DNA of 64,000 nucleotides from Smallanthus sonchifolius (Eukaryota; Streptophyta; Magnoliopsida; Asterales; Asteraceae): assembly GCA_023525975.1 (NCBI GenBank), contig CM042046.1, forward strand, positions 42,005,501 to 42,069,500, read 5' to 3'. Numbering within the stretch: the first letter of the stretch is position 1; every line of letters begins with the position of its first letter. This document shows positions 44,825 through 58,113 of the stretch, piece after piece. The position numbers and the translations under genes are program-made. The notes beneath the pieces are model-generated. The model was not told where the DNA came from, made no database searches, and saw only the letters and a program-made list of their open reading frames with translations.

Positions 44825-45084
44825 GTTAAAACAAAGTAAAAATATGAGGGCCTTTCTACTATCTTTTTGAGTTCGTACGTTTGGTTATATATGACATGGA
44901 TAGTGCTAAGAATAAACTTAGGACATAATACCTAACCATACGGTTTAAACTCTCATACAATTCTTGCAATCATTAATCAAAATGGGTTAGTGGGCACCTA
45001 AAATCGGACCAAGTGAATATATGAAACATTCAATCATAGACGGTTGATGTGTCACTATTACATAAATTAAAAATAAAATATAAA

Positions 45085-45562
45085 TCTATACATACTAATA
45101 AATAAAGGTTAATAAAGGTTTTTAGGTGTCACATGTCATTCTCATATTCATCCTTAACATTTTTTTCCCGCCTCTCTCTCCTATTAATTATACCACTTTC
45201 TTTAATTATTTTTTTTCTCTCCTATTAAATAATAATAACTTCTATAATTTTTTTATAAAACGTTTTTCATTAATATGTAATATGTAAATCTTTATTAGTA
45301 AGTATATATAATATTGCATTATTTAACACGGGTAATACACCGGTTTCTAAAATTTAATGTGAATTAATATTTATCAGTTACATAAAAAAGTTAATACTCA
45401 GCTAAATGTTTTAAAAATGAACTTAAAAATAATTTATAATTGTCACGTAAAATTCTATTCAACTTGTGTAATACACGGGGTTTTAAAAACATAATTTTTT
45501 TATTACTAAGTATATAAGATTATATTTATTTACCCTATGTCATACACGGGATCCTAACCTAG
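45085..45562 (+). mobile_element. Non-autonomous Helitron of about 480 bp, copy 2
   Basis: Counterpart of 9234-9711 with the same TC start, CTAG end and A/T flanks. Confidence 0.75.
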
Positions 45563-47958
45563 TGCATAATATAAGTAAATATCTTATAATAAATAATCAC
45601 TATATCATCTCTCGCTTCATTGCCTACCCGAACTTGTTATTATATTAAATCGTACCAAAAAAACCAATTATTATTCGATGTTTTGGGTCAAGCTAATTAC
45701 ATTAAATGTTAGTTTGATCTTTCTAGTTCAGGTAATGTAGTATACGGGTTTATAAGCTAGTAATTAATAACTATAATGACAAAAACTAATAACAAACATC
45801 AATTTCACATCATTTGAATATAAATACAAAGTTTAGAAACAATAGAAGAAACTCCAACAAAGTAATAATACACATCAATTTCAAGTGGCAATGTGGGCGG
45901 GCCATTGTTCATAGGCTGAAACATCTTTAATACTATATTAAACTTAACTAGAAGGGTGCCCGTGTGATACGGCGGGAACAAAGATACTTGTAATCACATA
46001 ACATGTTAATTTTTTTAGTAATACCATATTCAAATTAAAGGGAATGAAATGCCGTTTAAAAATCTTAATTATTTTATTGTGTTTTAAATATAAAATCAAA
46101 GTTTCTTAAAGTATTTTATTGTGGTTATTTATGTCTTTATGTTTATGTTTTAGTATTTATTGTGCCTTCAAAAATCAAAATATTCGAACTCTCTCATTCT
46201 AATATTTATTTGTTACCTTTCACGTTGCTTAATATTTAGATGTTAATTGGGTTGTAACTTGTAAGCAAGTCGGCATGACTAACTCATTCAATAAATGTGT
46301 CAAAGATAAAACACCTTTTTGACATGGTTTACTATATAGACCGAGTTAGAATTATGATTTACAAACACGTGAAGTTGTCAATTTCTGCATGAGATATGTC
46401 AGCCTTTTGTATAACACACAAAGACATCCAATTATTTTGTAAACATGTAAGGTCCTTTCTACTTAACGTTGTGTGACACACTAGCTTTAAACTCTTTTAT
46501 TCAAGTAGCATACAAACATGGTTATACTAAAACTAGTCTCTTTCACCGGTTTGGTTTCCATCCACCGACGACAATTTTATAGCTGATGGTTAAAATATAT
46601 CATTTTTTTTTGTCAAAACGTCGCTTGTCGGATGTAAACATGAGTGAGTAGGACGAACGAATCTAAGAGGAAAAAGGACTTACAAGTGGAGAAGAAGAGA
46701 GGGCGAGAAAGCATAGGACAGGAATTAAAGTTGTAAATATGAATAAGTATATGTTGAGCCTTGATGAAGGACTTACAATAAGACCATGTGTAGTAGTCTA
46801 ACGCCCAAGGTGTGACCACCACCACATCAGAGCCACATCGACCAAACCCTTAACGCCTAACCCCCTCCGCTCCTTCAGGCGTTAGCAGGTTAACTCCCAG
46901 CCCTTCACGCCCCTCCTTGACGCCCACATAATGGTGTTTAACGCCCCTCCACTACTCAAGTCCTGTAAAAATGGTGCTGACGCGGAACAATTACACCCAT
47001 GAACGTGAATCGGTAACACATAAAAATGTAAAATTATGAAAAGGCATATATTGAAAGTTGAAAAAGTGTGGAACTCTAGACACATGTACTTTTTAATATT
47101 TATTTAATAATTTCATCATTTAAATGTGATTTTTACTTTTTTGTTGTTATTTAAAGTAGACACGTATATTTGTTTATAGTTGAAAATTTGTTATTTAATT
47201 TTATATTTCTTTTATTTTCTATATTTTAAACTTTTTGAAAAAATGATAGCTTCGTCCCGTTTATAAAATCAGTTCAAATTTATGATCTCTAATAAGTAAA
47301 GGTTTTGGTAGACACTTGTTATTTTTCTGTGCATCTTCAATATTTTTTTCCCGTATCTCCCTTTTATTAATTATATAAATTTCTTTAATTGTTTTTATAA
47401 TTCTTGTTTTCCGCATCTCTATCCTATTAGATAATGATGATTTCTATAATAATTTTTATAAGACATTTTTTATTTCAAAAAAATATGTTTGTTCATAAAA
47501 CATTTTTATAAATTAAACATTTCTTTCATTCTTTTTAAAAACATTTTTTAAAAATAACTATATAACATTTCTAAAATTTGTATTAAAAACTATATAATAT
47601 GTCATAAATATGCAATATGTAAATTTTTATTACTAGATATATAATATTAAATTTATTATTGGTTATTAGATATACATTGATTACAAAGTAAATCCTTTGA
47701 TATTTAAGAAAACGAATATAGCCATGAACTTTTATTTTTGGCCGTTGATGAGTGGGGATTAGGAGTTGAAATTTACAGACGTGTTATAGACCTATCGTGG
47801 ATAAAGAGTTAAATCAACTTTAATAATTTATATATGGCACACGAAAAATGTCCAAACACTCACCAAGGCCTGCCTACTATTTGGACAATGACAACCATCT
47901 TATCCTTTCATTATTATTCCTTGCGTTTATGTAAAATATTTAGGAAAATACTTTTTAG
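45563..47958. other. Intergenic DNA (copy 2)
   Basis: Counterpart of 9712-12109, including the GC-rich ACGCCC MITE candidate (about 46776-47006) and the decayed Helitron-like block. Open frames on the minus strand here are not conserved in copy 1 because of single-base indels, which argues against them being genes. Confidence 0.45.
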
Positions 47959-49067
47959 AATATATATATATATATATATAGGAGGTTCAAATAAGAAGTA
48001 TAATTTGGCTAAGAAGTCTGAAAAATAATCTCATTCATTCAATTAAATGATTAAGAGTAGAGATTTAAGTGTATTAAAAATAAAGGGTGAGAAAGTATTT
48101 AAGTAATAGTCACTTTTGTTGACTTTTTTTTTTCAAATTCTCCCACTTTTTTTTAAACGTTCATAACTTTTTCATAGGACATTATTTTTAAAAAAATTAC
48201 ACCATAAAATCGAACGTTTTTTTATCTTTAATTTGAGTATAGTATTGCTATATTTTTTTTACAAAAACAAAAACGACACTTAATGAAATTGTGCTACTTT
48301 ACGTAAATGTGCTGGTTTCTCGTAAATGTGTTGGTTTCTGGTAAAACAACACAATTTACTTAAATGTATTGGTTTCTTTAATGTGTACTACTTTTAGTCA
48401 ATTTTAATGTGTCTAATTTGGTAGCATTCTTTAAAAATAAAAATTTAAAGCATCTATAAAAAACGGTTCAGTGGTAGGCAACAAAAAGCTTATGCATCAA
48501 AATGTTGTTTTGTGCTGGTTTTGTTTTATGTTGGTTTGATATACTAGTTTTGTTGTACTGGTTTTGTTTGTGTTTGGTTGGCTAAGAAAAGGAAGTTACA
48601 CAATTAACCGTGTTCTTTTGGTGTTGTTTTATAGTAAACAACACAATAAATTGTTATGTTTAATGTTGTTTTATGATAAAGCAACACAGTTAATTGTTTT
48701 GTTTTACAATGCAGCACAGTTAATTGTGTTGTTTTACTATAAACCAGCACATTTACGTAAAGTAGCACAATTTCACTAAGTGTCGATTTTGTTTTACAGT
48801 AAAATATAACAATACTATACTCGAATTAAAGGTAAAAAAACGCTCGATTTTATGATGTAATTTTTAAAAAAAAATAAGGTCGTATGAAAAAGTAATGTAC
48901 GTTTAAAAAGGGGGGGATTTGAAAAAAAGCAACAATTGTGGGTTTTCCAAGAATACCCTCCACCCTTTATTTTCCTACACTTAAATACATACCCTTGATC
49001 ATCCAATTGAATGGATGGGATTGCTTCTTAGCCAAGTAGCACTTCTTAGGGAAACATCCCCTATATA
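47959..49067. mobile_element. Long foldback element with short TA tract, copy 2
   Basis: The arms are about 47975-48318 and 48741-49067. The TA tract before the left arm is about 22 bp, and a CATT duplication (near 48035) is specific to this copy. Confidence 0.75.
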
Positions 49068-49358
49068 TATATAGGGTGAGGATCAATTGTAAACCACCAT
49101 TTCATGTATAAACCAATTAACCCAATAAGAAAAAGACACATCATATTTATTTTCTATTATTAAAAGGGTATTTTAGTAAATGTGACATTCCCATCATTTT
49201 TTAATATTTAAATATTTCACCTAATCAACTTTCCCCCTTATTTTTTAAATATTTCACCTAATATTATCGATTAGGTCAATCAATTCAAAATCAGCTGCAA
49301 GGTGTTTACAATCTAGACGATCAATAACTGGTTTTTACATATTTTGGGTAATTATTAG

Positions 49359-49732
49359 GTGTCTGAAAAACAAAAAGTAGGGACAGTTTCAAGATCCACT
49401 GATGAATCTGGACGATGTGCTCGGCTACATGTGAAACAATGTGGCTTATGAACATTCTAAAGGAACTAAATATTTCTTTTACTTTGCCAGTTCAACTACA
49501 TTATGATAAAACAACTACAATGTCCATAGCAGCTAACTCAGTTTTCCACGACCGAACAAAATATTTAAAAATCGGTCTTTTCCTCAGAGAAAAACCAACT
49601 TCCCGGGTAATTAAAACTATTCCAACTGAATCAAAAAATCAGTTAACATATGTTTTTACAAAAGGTTTACTTGTTAATCAACATGATGTAATGTGTCAAA
49701 CATTAAATAAGTTTGACGTGTTTGCCGTTTGA
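49359..49732 (+). pseudogene. Ty1/Copia RNase H remnant, copy 2
   Basis: Same frameshifted RNase H end as 13537-13910, followed by the polypurine tract. Confidence 0.88.
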
Positions 49733-49742
49733 ATTAAGGGGA

Positions 49743-50101
49743 TGTTGAAAATATCAACTCGTTGCAAATCAATTATGTGTTCTTGTTTATGTTAGTCTTT
49801 TTATTTCGTTTCTTGTAGCCTTTTGGAGCTGGGCTCGTGTGAAGTTTTTGGGCTAAGCAGTCTTTATTTCTTGGGCTTAGAATAGTGTATTGTTGGGCTA
49901 GTCTAAACCTAATTTTCAAGGCTATTTCATCCCTCTTCTTGGCCGCTAAATATTATCCAGAAAAAGGATGAATTGTACCACATTATCGATGTTCAATTCA
50001 TGTGTTCTTCGTTGTAGTCTATTTTGATTTGAGTAATTTGTTCGATTCTTCTGCAAATCTATTTGTGTGTTACTTGCAAATCAACTAGCTCAAAAGCAAC
50101 A
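49743..50101 (+). mobile_element. Copia 3' LTR, copy 2
   Basis: Counterpart of 13921-14279, TGTTGAAAATAT to AAAAGCAACA, 359 bp. Confidence 0.75.
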
Positions 50102-50468
50102 TGTTCCTATCATTTATAACAAACATTCCCAATAGATTACCAACGGATAATCTGTTGATAATTTGTTTCAACCGACCACGAATGAAAAGCCTAATAAGAA
50201 ATTTCATCCGAAATCTTATCTCCAAAAATTTACTACTGATCCATCGTAAATTCGAACTCACTGACAATGACGAAAATGCATGAATGAAATCTTATCCGAA
50301 ATCTAATCCTTAAAATCTGTTGGCGATCCTTACGGTAATCACCGAGAGAAACGCTGGGAAATCTGGTTATTTATTTATGAGTTAAGTCCTTTTTACGTCC
50401 CTATGGTTTAGGTCTAATTTCACTTTGAGTCCCTAATTCAAATTAATAGCACTGGGAGCCCCTGAACT

Positions 50469-51206
50469 TAGGGGTGAGCAGTTAAAGGGTATTGTATGGT
50501 TAAAGGGTCTATGATTTAGCCTTAAATGGATACGGGTCTCGAACCAAAGACATCGCATACCCGTTAAACCCGTCAACTTTTAAAAAGTAACAAAATTCCT
50601 TATATTTGGGGCAGATCTCGATCTATTTGTAAATCTATGATATATATTTTAAACTTACCAAATTTAAAATTTATGAGAATCAAGAAAATTTTTAGACATA
50701 ATACAATTATAAAGTCGTAATAAACCACGGTTAAAACTGCATATCATAAAAGTCATCCCAATTCGCAAGCCAACTTCAATCAGTTATGATGGTGTTTGTG
50801 GTGTTTCTTTTTCATCCAACTATATTTCAAACAAAATTCTATTGTAGTGGGTTCGTATCTCTTGAGATGTTGTTTCGGTTTTGTACTTTTCATTTAAATG
50901 TTCATAATAAATATGATGTTAAAAAAGCCACAAACCCACACTACATGACACTTTAAATATGATGTTGAATTAGTGCAAACCATGTCAAACTCAAAGTTTA
51001 ATATTAGAGATATGAATTTTGATATTTCAAATTGCTAACTCTGAATTCTAACTATATAGGTCCATCTTCGCAAAACCCGTGAACCCTTACCCGTGGACCC
51101 TTAACCGACCCTTTTAACTACTATACGGGTCACGAGTATGTATTTGGTCATCAAAAGGGTACAGGTATACCCGTACGGGTTGGGTATACACGTCTGCACA
51201 CTCCTA
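50469..51206. mobile_element. hAT-type non-autonomous element, copy 2
   Basis: Counterpart of 14647-15384 with the CCTGAACT duplication. Confidence 0.88.
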
Positions 51207-51692
51207 CCTGAACTTGTTTTTCACTTCAAATCAGCGTCCCTTAGGGTCAATTTGTGTTAACTTCAGGGGTATAATCGTCATTTTACAAAAAAAAAATATT
51301 TTTTTTTTCTTTTTAACTAAAACAAAAACCCCTCCCCTTATCTAGAAAAATTGGCAAGATTTTCTACCTCCAAAACAATCTAACCCTTTCATAATATCTT
51401 CTCTAACCTACCCCCACCCAACCCCATCGATGTCAGACACAACCACCATCCCTCAGTCGCCACCACCACCATTCCCCAAAACCGTCACCCCCGTCCCAAC
51501 CCACCGATTCACCACCGATTCAGTCCGCCACCACCACCGTCTCTCTCGCCCTGAAAATTGTTAAGAGAGAAACTAAGGATGAGTTGCAAAGAGAGAGACA
51601 ATAGTTGTATACAAAACTAGTGATGATTTTATTTGATATATCTACCTCTCTCATAAGATACTGAAACCAAATTTATCTCTCTCGAAGGTATG

Positions 51693-54600
51693 TGTAAGAC
51701 CCTAACCCGGACATCCTACAGTTGGTTCTCATAACGGGTAATTCTCTTTGAAACACATTTATTATTAATTGAACTACAACGGAAGTCTTTCAAAAATCAT
51801 TTATTACTATTTAATGTCATTAAGTTTACCTCACGCATGCCTTCACTAATCCGAGTAGTACCGCTCCCAAGCCAAGATACGTCGACACTAATCTAACCTA
51901 CAAAACAATCTATCGTACACACAAAGTCAGCTACGCTGAGTGAGTTCTAATAGTTAAATTTAATTAAAAGCTAATTTGTCACAAAAGTCGTTTGAACTTT
52001 ACTCAGAACCCACGGTCCTTAAAGTAGTTTTCCAATTCATTAACAAATGGATCACCCCTGTATCCCGCGGTATCCCTAATGGTTCGTTACCCAAGACCCG
52101 TCCCATAATAATAATAATCCCACTCTCTCGTCGACATAGGTCGACTTACTACACTAATAACTCATACTCTAGAACACGAATTTACTCGACACTTAGTTAT
52201 CCCCACAAAACCCTAAACATCAACTCACTCGACCTTAATCGAGACTAGTACGTTTCAACTGACACGACAGTTGTACACGTCACATCACAATTCTGACACA
52301 ACAGTAAATCTAACTCTACGTACCACGATAATATTATCTACACGTCACATTAACATTACCACATTAATATCATCACATGCATATTAAATATAGCTCAACA
52401 CTTGCATGCAATTTGACACTCATGTAAATTTACACGAAAACACATACCTGGCCACTAGACCCTCGCAAGGGCATTCGACACACCCTGAGCTCATCACTAA
52501 CCTGTTAAATAAACGTCATCATAGGTGACTTCCCAAAGGACCTCATCCCTCGAAATTCCCGTTTGCAGCGTCATAAGAACGACTATGCAAACACATCATT
52601 CGTCGTGCCACAAGGACCACGACACAAAACACGCAACACAAATAGTGACCTAGAATATCGCACTATACGTATATGACTCGTTTACTACACATACACCCCG
52701 CACATAACCCTAGAAAAATATATATATATATATATATATATATCCCACAAGAAATCATAAGCATTTAGCTTAAGGCCCGACACTTCCCGATCCACCCTTA
52801 TCACGGCACATATTAATAACTCATACCTGTAGCTCACATATTTCTATGGACACACCTTAGACCCTATGACTCCTTAATAATCATTTTATATTCAAAACGC
52901 ATGGGTTAGAACCCGAAACCCTTAACACGACTAATTATGTTAACCGCCCTTCTCCGGCCACCCCTCGCTGTCCGACCTCCCTCTCCTTTCTTGCGACTGC
53001 CTCTAGCGCCCCTTAGGTCCAACGTGACCTAGGGTTTGTGTAACACCCTTAATTGGAAAACCAATTAATTAAACATATAACGCGCGGAAGCTTTTATCCC
53101 AAGATTTTTTTTAATACTCTCGCGTACCGCGAGGGTTTTGTCACCTCCTTTCGCGTACCGCGAGGGAGTGCCAAATCACCTGACCGGAAGACAAGTCTCT
53201 CGCGTACAGTGAGAGACCTTGCCCTATTCTTCGCGTACCGCGAGGTGGCTGCGTAACAGCGCTGCACAGATCCAACACTTAGTCAAATTTTGCCATTTTT
53301 CATCAAAACCACTTGACACCAAAAACTCCCAACACTTGGGTATTTTGACCATTACTTAAACATCATATACACAATACCAAAATTCACCAAAACATCAAGT
53401 TTTGTACCAATTTACATAACAAACTAATGATTTTCTTTTAAACCCCCAAAATACCAAAATGTGTACGAAAATCCTTCAACGCCTCGGACTTGACCTTGAC
53501 CTACATCGGAGCTTTTCCTACATAACCACAAGAACATTTCACCATTAGTAATGAAGATAAACATAACAAACAAGTATTTATCACTTGTTTCCACCCATTC
53601 ACCCATTTGACCCGTTTGACCCCTTTGCACCCATTTGGCCAATTATGAATCATAACACTTGCATTTCTACTACAAGTTTCATTTCTTTCATTTAACATTC
53701 ATTTCCATCATTTCATATCCTTTATGGCACATAGGCCATAACCTCATATCCATTATGATACTTAGATCATAACCTCATATCCATTATGATATTTTAACCA
53801 TAACCTCATATCCATTATGATTCGTAGATCATAACCTCATATCCATTATAATTCATAGATCATAACATCATTCACACATATCCATTATAGTATTACACTA
53901 TAACTACATTCATTCATTGCACATCCATTATAGCATTTCAACTATAACTACATTCATTCACATAACCATTAAGGTATTTCCACAATAACCACATTTATTC
54001 ATTTACACATATCCATTATAGTTTTATCACTATAACTACATTCATACTTTTCCACATACTAGTTAATTTAATAATCACACACATTCGTTTCAACACATAG
54101 TATGCATCATAACACATATATAACCCAATTATCAACATTACTAAGTAAGTGCAAAGGCACTTACCTTTTAAGTTAGAAGATCCTACACCACCTTCTAGCT
54201 TTGCAATTTGATTACCTAAACATATACACCTAGTTTAGTAATCTATCATACATACATAATCACATTACAATTGAGTCCACAACTCAATTTCTATTTCTAA
54301 CCCAAACTGACCCGTTTGGGTTATTCCCATAACCAAACACCCTCTTTCAATATAAACTCACCTACTTGAGTTTTCTTTCCAATACCTTGACACTAATTTC
54401 TCATTCAATAACTTTTATTAGGTCAATTTGGTGTTTGTTCAAGTGTCTATTACCACCTAAACACTTAATCTTCACTAATTCATCATTCTAGCATCATGAT
54501 CCAAACACCCCCAATTTTCACCATATGAACCCTAACTTTTCAAAATCAAAATCAAAATCAAAGGGTTTTAGGATGTTAATCACCTCTCTTTACCTTTAGA

Positions 54601-55302
54601 TTAGCTAGATTATCTACAATCTAACACTAATTTACCATATGCATACTAAATTTTTGGATTTCTTCAAAACCCACCAAGTATCACATTCAAAGTGAAATGA
54701 AAGGAAGGAAATCACTTACTTGATGATATGAAGGTGTTGTGTGAGCCAAAACATTCACAATCCAAGCTTCAAATGCAAGATTTAAGCTTCAAACCCGATT
54801 TCTCCTTTTCTCCTCTTGAGATGAACGACCCATACATATGAGCCATAAGCTCAATTTTGACTTCTTTTAGTCAAAATGGCAGATTTTTCATATTACATCT
54901 TTAGCCCCTCAACTTTCATTTCACCCATTTCATTCCAAAACTAGTTAAAACTAGTATAACCCCATTACTAACTTGAAACCCACTTGTTTCAACTTATTTC
55001 TAAAATATTATTTTCACCATAATATTTATTGAAATATTTTATTTATTTGAAAACGAAACCCGGATTTTGTTTCGTTACAGTTTGCGCATAAGGAGAATTT
55101 AACTCTCCCCAATATTACATTCGGGTCCCTCTAAATCGTCTAATGCGTTTCCATCTCGAACTATGACGTAAACGACTACTCGGTCCTTTTAATTCCTCCA
55201 ATCCACGATCTCCATGAAGTCATTTAATAAATGTTGTTTATTAGAGATTCGGGTTATCCGTTGACCCGAAATTATAAACTTATGAATTTCCGGGATGTTA
55301 CA
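51693..55302. mobile_element. Solo-LTR-like Ty3/Gypsy unit (outer), copy 2
   Basis: TGTAAGACCC to GATGTTACA with GTATG on both sides; counterpart of 15869-19488. Its (TA)n tract near 52718-52742 is 10 bp shorter. Confidence 0.75.
53039..55079. mobile_element. Solo-LTR-like Ty3/Gypsy unit (inner), copy 2
   Basis: TGTAACACCC to TTTCGTTACA with GTTTG on both sides, 2041 bp as in copy 1. It contains the CTCGCG array 1 (53119-53244) and the tandem repeat at about 53704-54054. Confidence 0.75.
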
Positions 55303-56230
55303 GTATGGCAGGAGTTGCAGGTAGAATGACCATGGAGGGGATCAAATTCGGTCTCTCTCGAAGGTATGACCGACGTTTCCCGGTCGGATCTGTGTCTGTT
55401 CTTCTTAGTCAAAGTTAGTTTTTTTTAATTCGGCATTTAATTTTTGATTGTTTGCTTAAATGTTGATTTTATCGGATTCGCCCTTTAAAAGATTTATGTC
55501 GGATCGAATTCGGTCTCTCTCGAAGGTATGACATTCGAAGCAGCGGACGCTGGTCTTCCGAACAGATTGATGCCAGATCCGGGGTTGTTGTGGTCACTGG
55601 TGGTAGTGAGCGATGGTGGCTGTGAAGGGCATTGTCTCTATGAGCAGCGGTGTTAGAAGGGGAAGGGAGTTGACTGTTGCAATATAAGTTTAGAAGTAAC
55701 AGAAGAGTGGAAACAAATTAAGAATTGTTTGTAAAATGAAGTTTCCTATACAAATGAGGGTGGTGCAGGTGAGTAGTGGTGGTGGTGGTGGTTTAGGGGT
55801 GGTGCATGTTAGTAATGTGGAGAAATGGATCTAATGAAAAATGGAGTTAATTTGGGGGACTCCAATTGCAAAAAAATGTAAAGTTTTATTGTTTTTCATG
55901 GGCAAAAGAGTCATTTCATATATTTTTAAACTGTTGTTAACTCAATTTGGATGGAGGGACTCCGATTTAAGTGAAAGACAAGTTCAGAGGCTCCCAGTTA
56001 TATTATTTTGAATTAGGGACTCAATGTGAAATTAGCCCTAAACCATAGAGACGTAAAAAGCACTTATCTCTTTATTTATTTATTTTTAATGTATTTAAAG
56101 TGAACGCTAGAGGTTCTTAGGCAATCAGACGTGAAGAAATATTATGTATATTTACATATTTTACGTTTATTCATTTGTGTTCATTTATCATTTTAAATGA
56201 ACCAAATATATATCTATACTATATAATAAA

Positions 56231-56687
56231 CTAGGCTAGAATCCCGTGTATTAAACAAGGGTTGAATAAATGTAATGTTATATATTTAGTAATAAAAAAT
56301 TTATGTTTTTAAAACTTGTGTAATACACAGGTTTAAACCCGTGCATTACACGGGTTGAATAAAATATAATGAAATCTAATTAATATATACACTTGTCAAA
56401 ATGGAACGAGGTGAATATGTAAATATATGATTTTTTTATTTGAGTCATATCTTGCTATAAAATTGTTTTTACTTTGTAGAATTCATAGAAATATGATTAA
56501 ACAAATGAATTGATCATAAATACAATTTTAAATTCAAAATGTATAGATAAAAATTAAAACAAATAATTAATTTTGTTGCCTAAAATAGCAGAGTTGATTA
56601 TTAAAAGGAGAGAGATGCGAAAAAATGAAATCGAGGAGGCTTAGAAATGTGACATGTGTCATTCTATTGTTTATTAAGTAGTATAGA
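56231..56687 (-). mobile_element. Non-autonomous Helitron (minus strand), copy 2
   Basis: Counterpart of 20417-20873. Confidence 0.72.
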
Positions 56688-57293
56688 TATATATTAGTAT
56701 TTTCTTTAAAAATATATTATTATTAAAACAAAGATGTGTATTAATAAGTGAGAGAGGCGAAAAAATAATAATGAAAATGAACGTGGAGTTGATACGTGCC
56801 GAATGCCGATTAACCCGACCCGAATAAACCCGAAACCGAATAACCCGAAACGGATTAACCCGAATCTTATTTGGGTCGGTAAACGAGTTGGATTCTTATA
56901 ACAAAAAACCCGAATAACCAGAACCGAATGATCTGAAACCTGATTAAAAAACCCAAAGAACACCCCTACCATATGTACTTGATCTTTTTTTAGATTTAAC
57001 AAGCAAACCTCATTTTTGGCATTATTTTTTTATATCATACAATTAAATAAATTAAAATACGAAAATAAAACTATGCAGAAAGCGAACCGGTTTTACCTCA
57101 AAACCCTAGAAAATAGATTTTACCCTAATCGCATATGCTTAAATTAACCCTAAAAGTTTGAGGGTTTAAAGCGATTTTTTTATACGTTAATTAGGCTGAA
57201 TGTAAAAAAAAAATATGCCACAACGATTCCTTCTAAATTTCCATACATAAACATGTGAATGTGAAGAAAGTTCAAAACTTACAATTTTACGGT
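56688..57293. other. Intergenic DNA with CCCGAA repeat (copy 2)
   Basis: Counterpart of 20874-21479; no gene seen. Confidence 0.45.
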
Positions 57294-57313
57294 GTGGGAA
57301 ATGACCATGTGCC

Positions 57314-58054
57314 GACGTCGCCTGTGCCGATGACATGTCGTCGGTATAGGTGAAAACCAAAATTTTGAATGAGACACCCTATAGCGACGACATGTCGTCG
57401 CTATAGGGTTGAGGCAGACCGGAGGGAAAGCTGGCGCCCAATGAATTTTTGGGGAAAACCTATAGCGACGACATGTTGTCACTATAGGTTAATTTTGATT
57501 TTCTATTTGTTTTTTTTATTTAATCAATTTTTGTCGGTCAAAATTTTTTTTTAAATTAAAAAAAATTCTGGAAAACCCTATGGCGACGACATGTCGTCGC
57601 TATAGGTTAATTTTGATTTTCTTTTTGTTTTTTTTATTTAATCAATTTCTGTCGGTCAAATTTTTTTTTTTAAATTAAAAAAATTTCTGGAAAACCCTAT
57701 GGCGACGACATGTCGTCGGGATAGGTGAAAAGCAAAATTTTGAATGGGACACCCTATAGCGACGACATGTCGTCGCTATAGGGTTGAGGCAGATTGGAGA
57801 GAAAGCTGGCGCCCAATGAATTTTTGGGGAAAACCTATAGCTACGACATGTCGTCGCTATAGGTTAATTTGAATTTTTTAAATTAAAAAAAATTCTGCAA
57901 AACCCTATGGCGACGACATGTCGTCGGGATAGCTGAAAACCAAAATTTTGCACATGTCGTCGCTATAGGGTTGAGGCAGATTGGAGGGAAAGCTGGCGCC
58001 CAATGAATTTTTGTGGAAAACCTATAGTGACGACATGTCGTCGCTATAGGTTAA
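57314..58054. repeat. Palindrome cluster A, copy 2
   Basis: About ten GACGACATGTCGTCG-type palindromes as in 21500-22240. One variant differs: the second palindrome is perfect here (CGACGACATGTCGTCG) and CATATCG in copy 1. Confidence 0.85.
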
Positions 58055-58113
58055 TTTGATTTTCTTTTTGTTTTTTTTATTTAATCAATTTTCGTCGGTC
58101 AATTTTTTTTTTT

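Larger units (their letters stand above)
50379..56070. mobile_element. Mutator-like element with nested insertions, copy 2
   Basis: Same termini and TTTATTTAT flanks as 14557-20256. All three nested insertions are present, so the whole stack predates the copy event. Length differs slightly through poly-A/T and TA tracts. Confidence 0.75.
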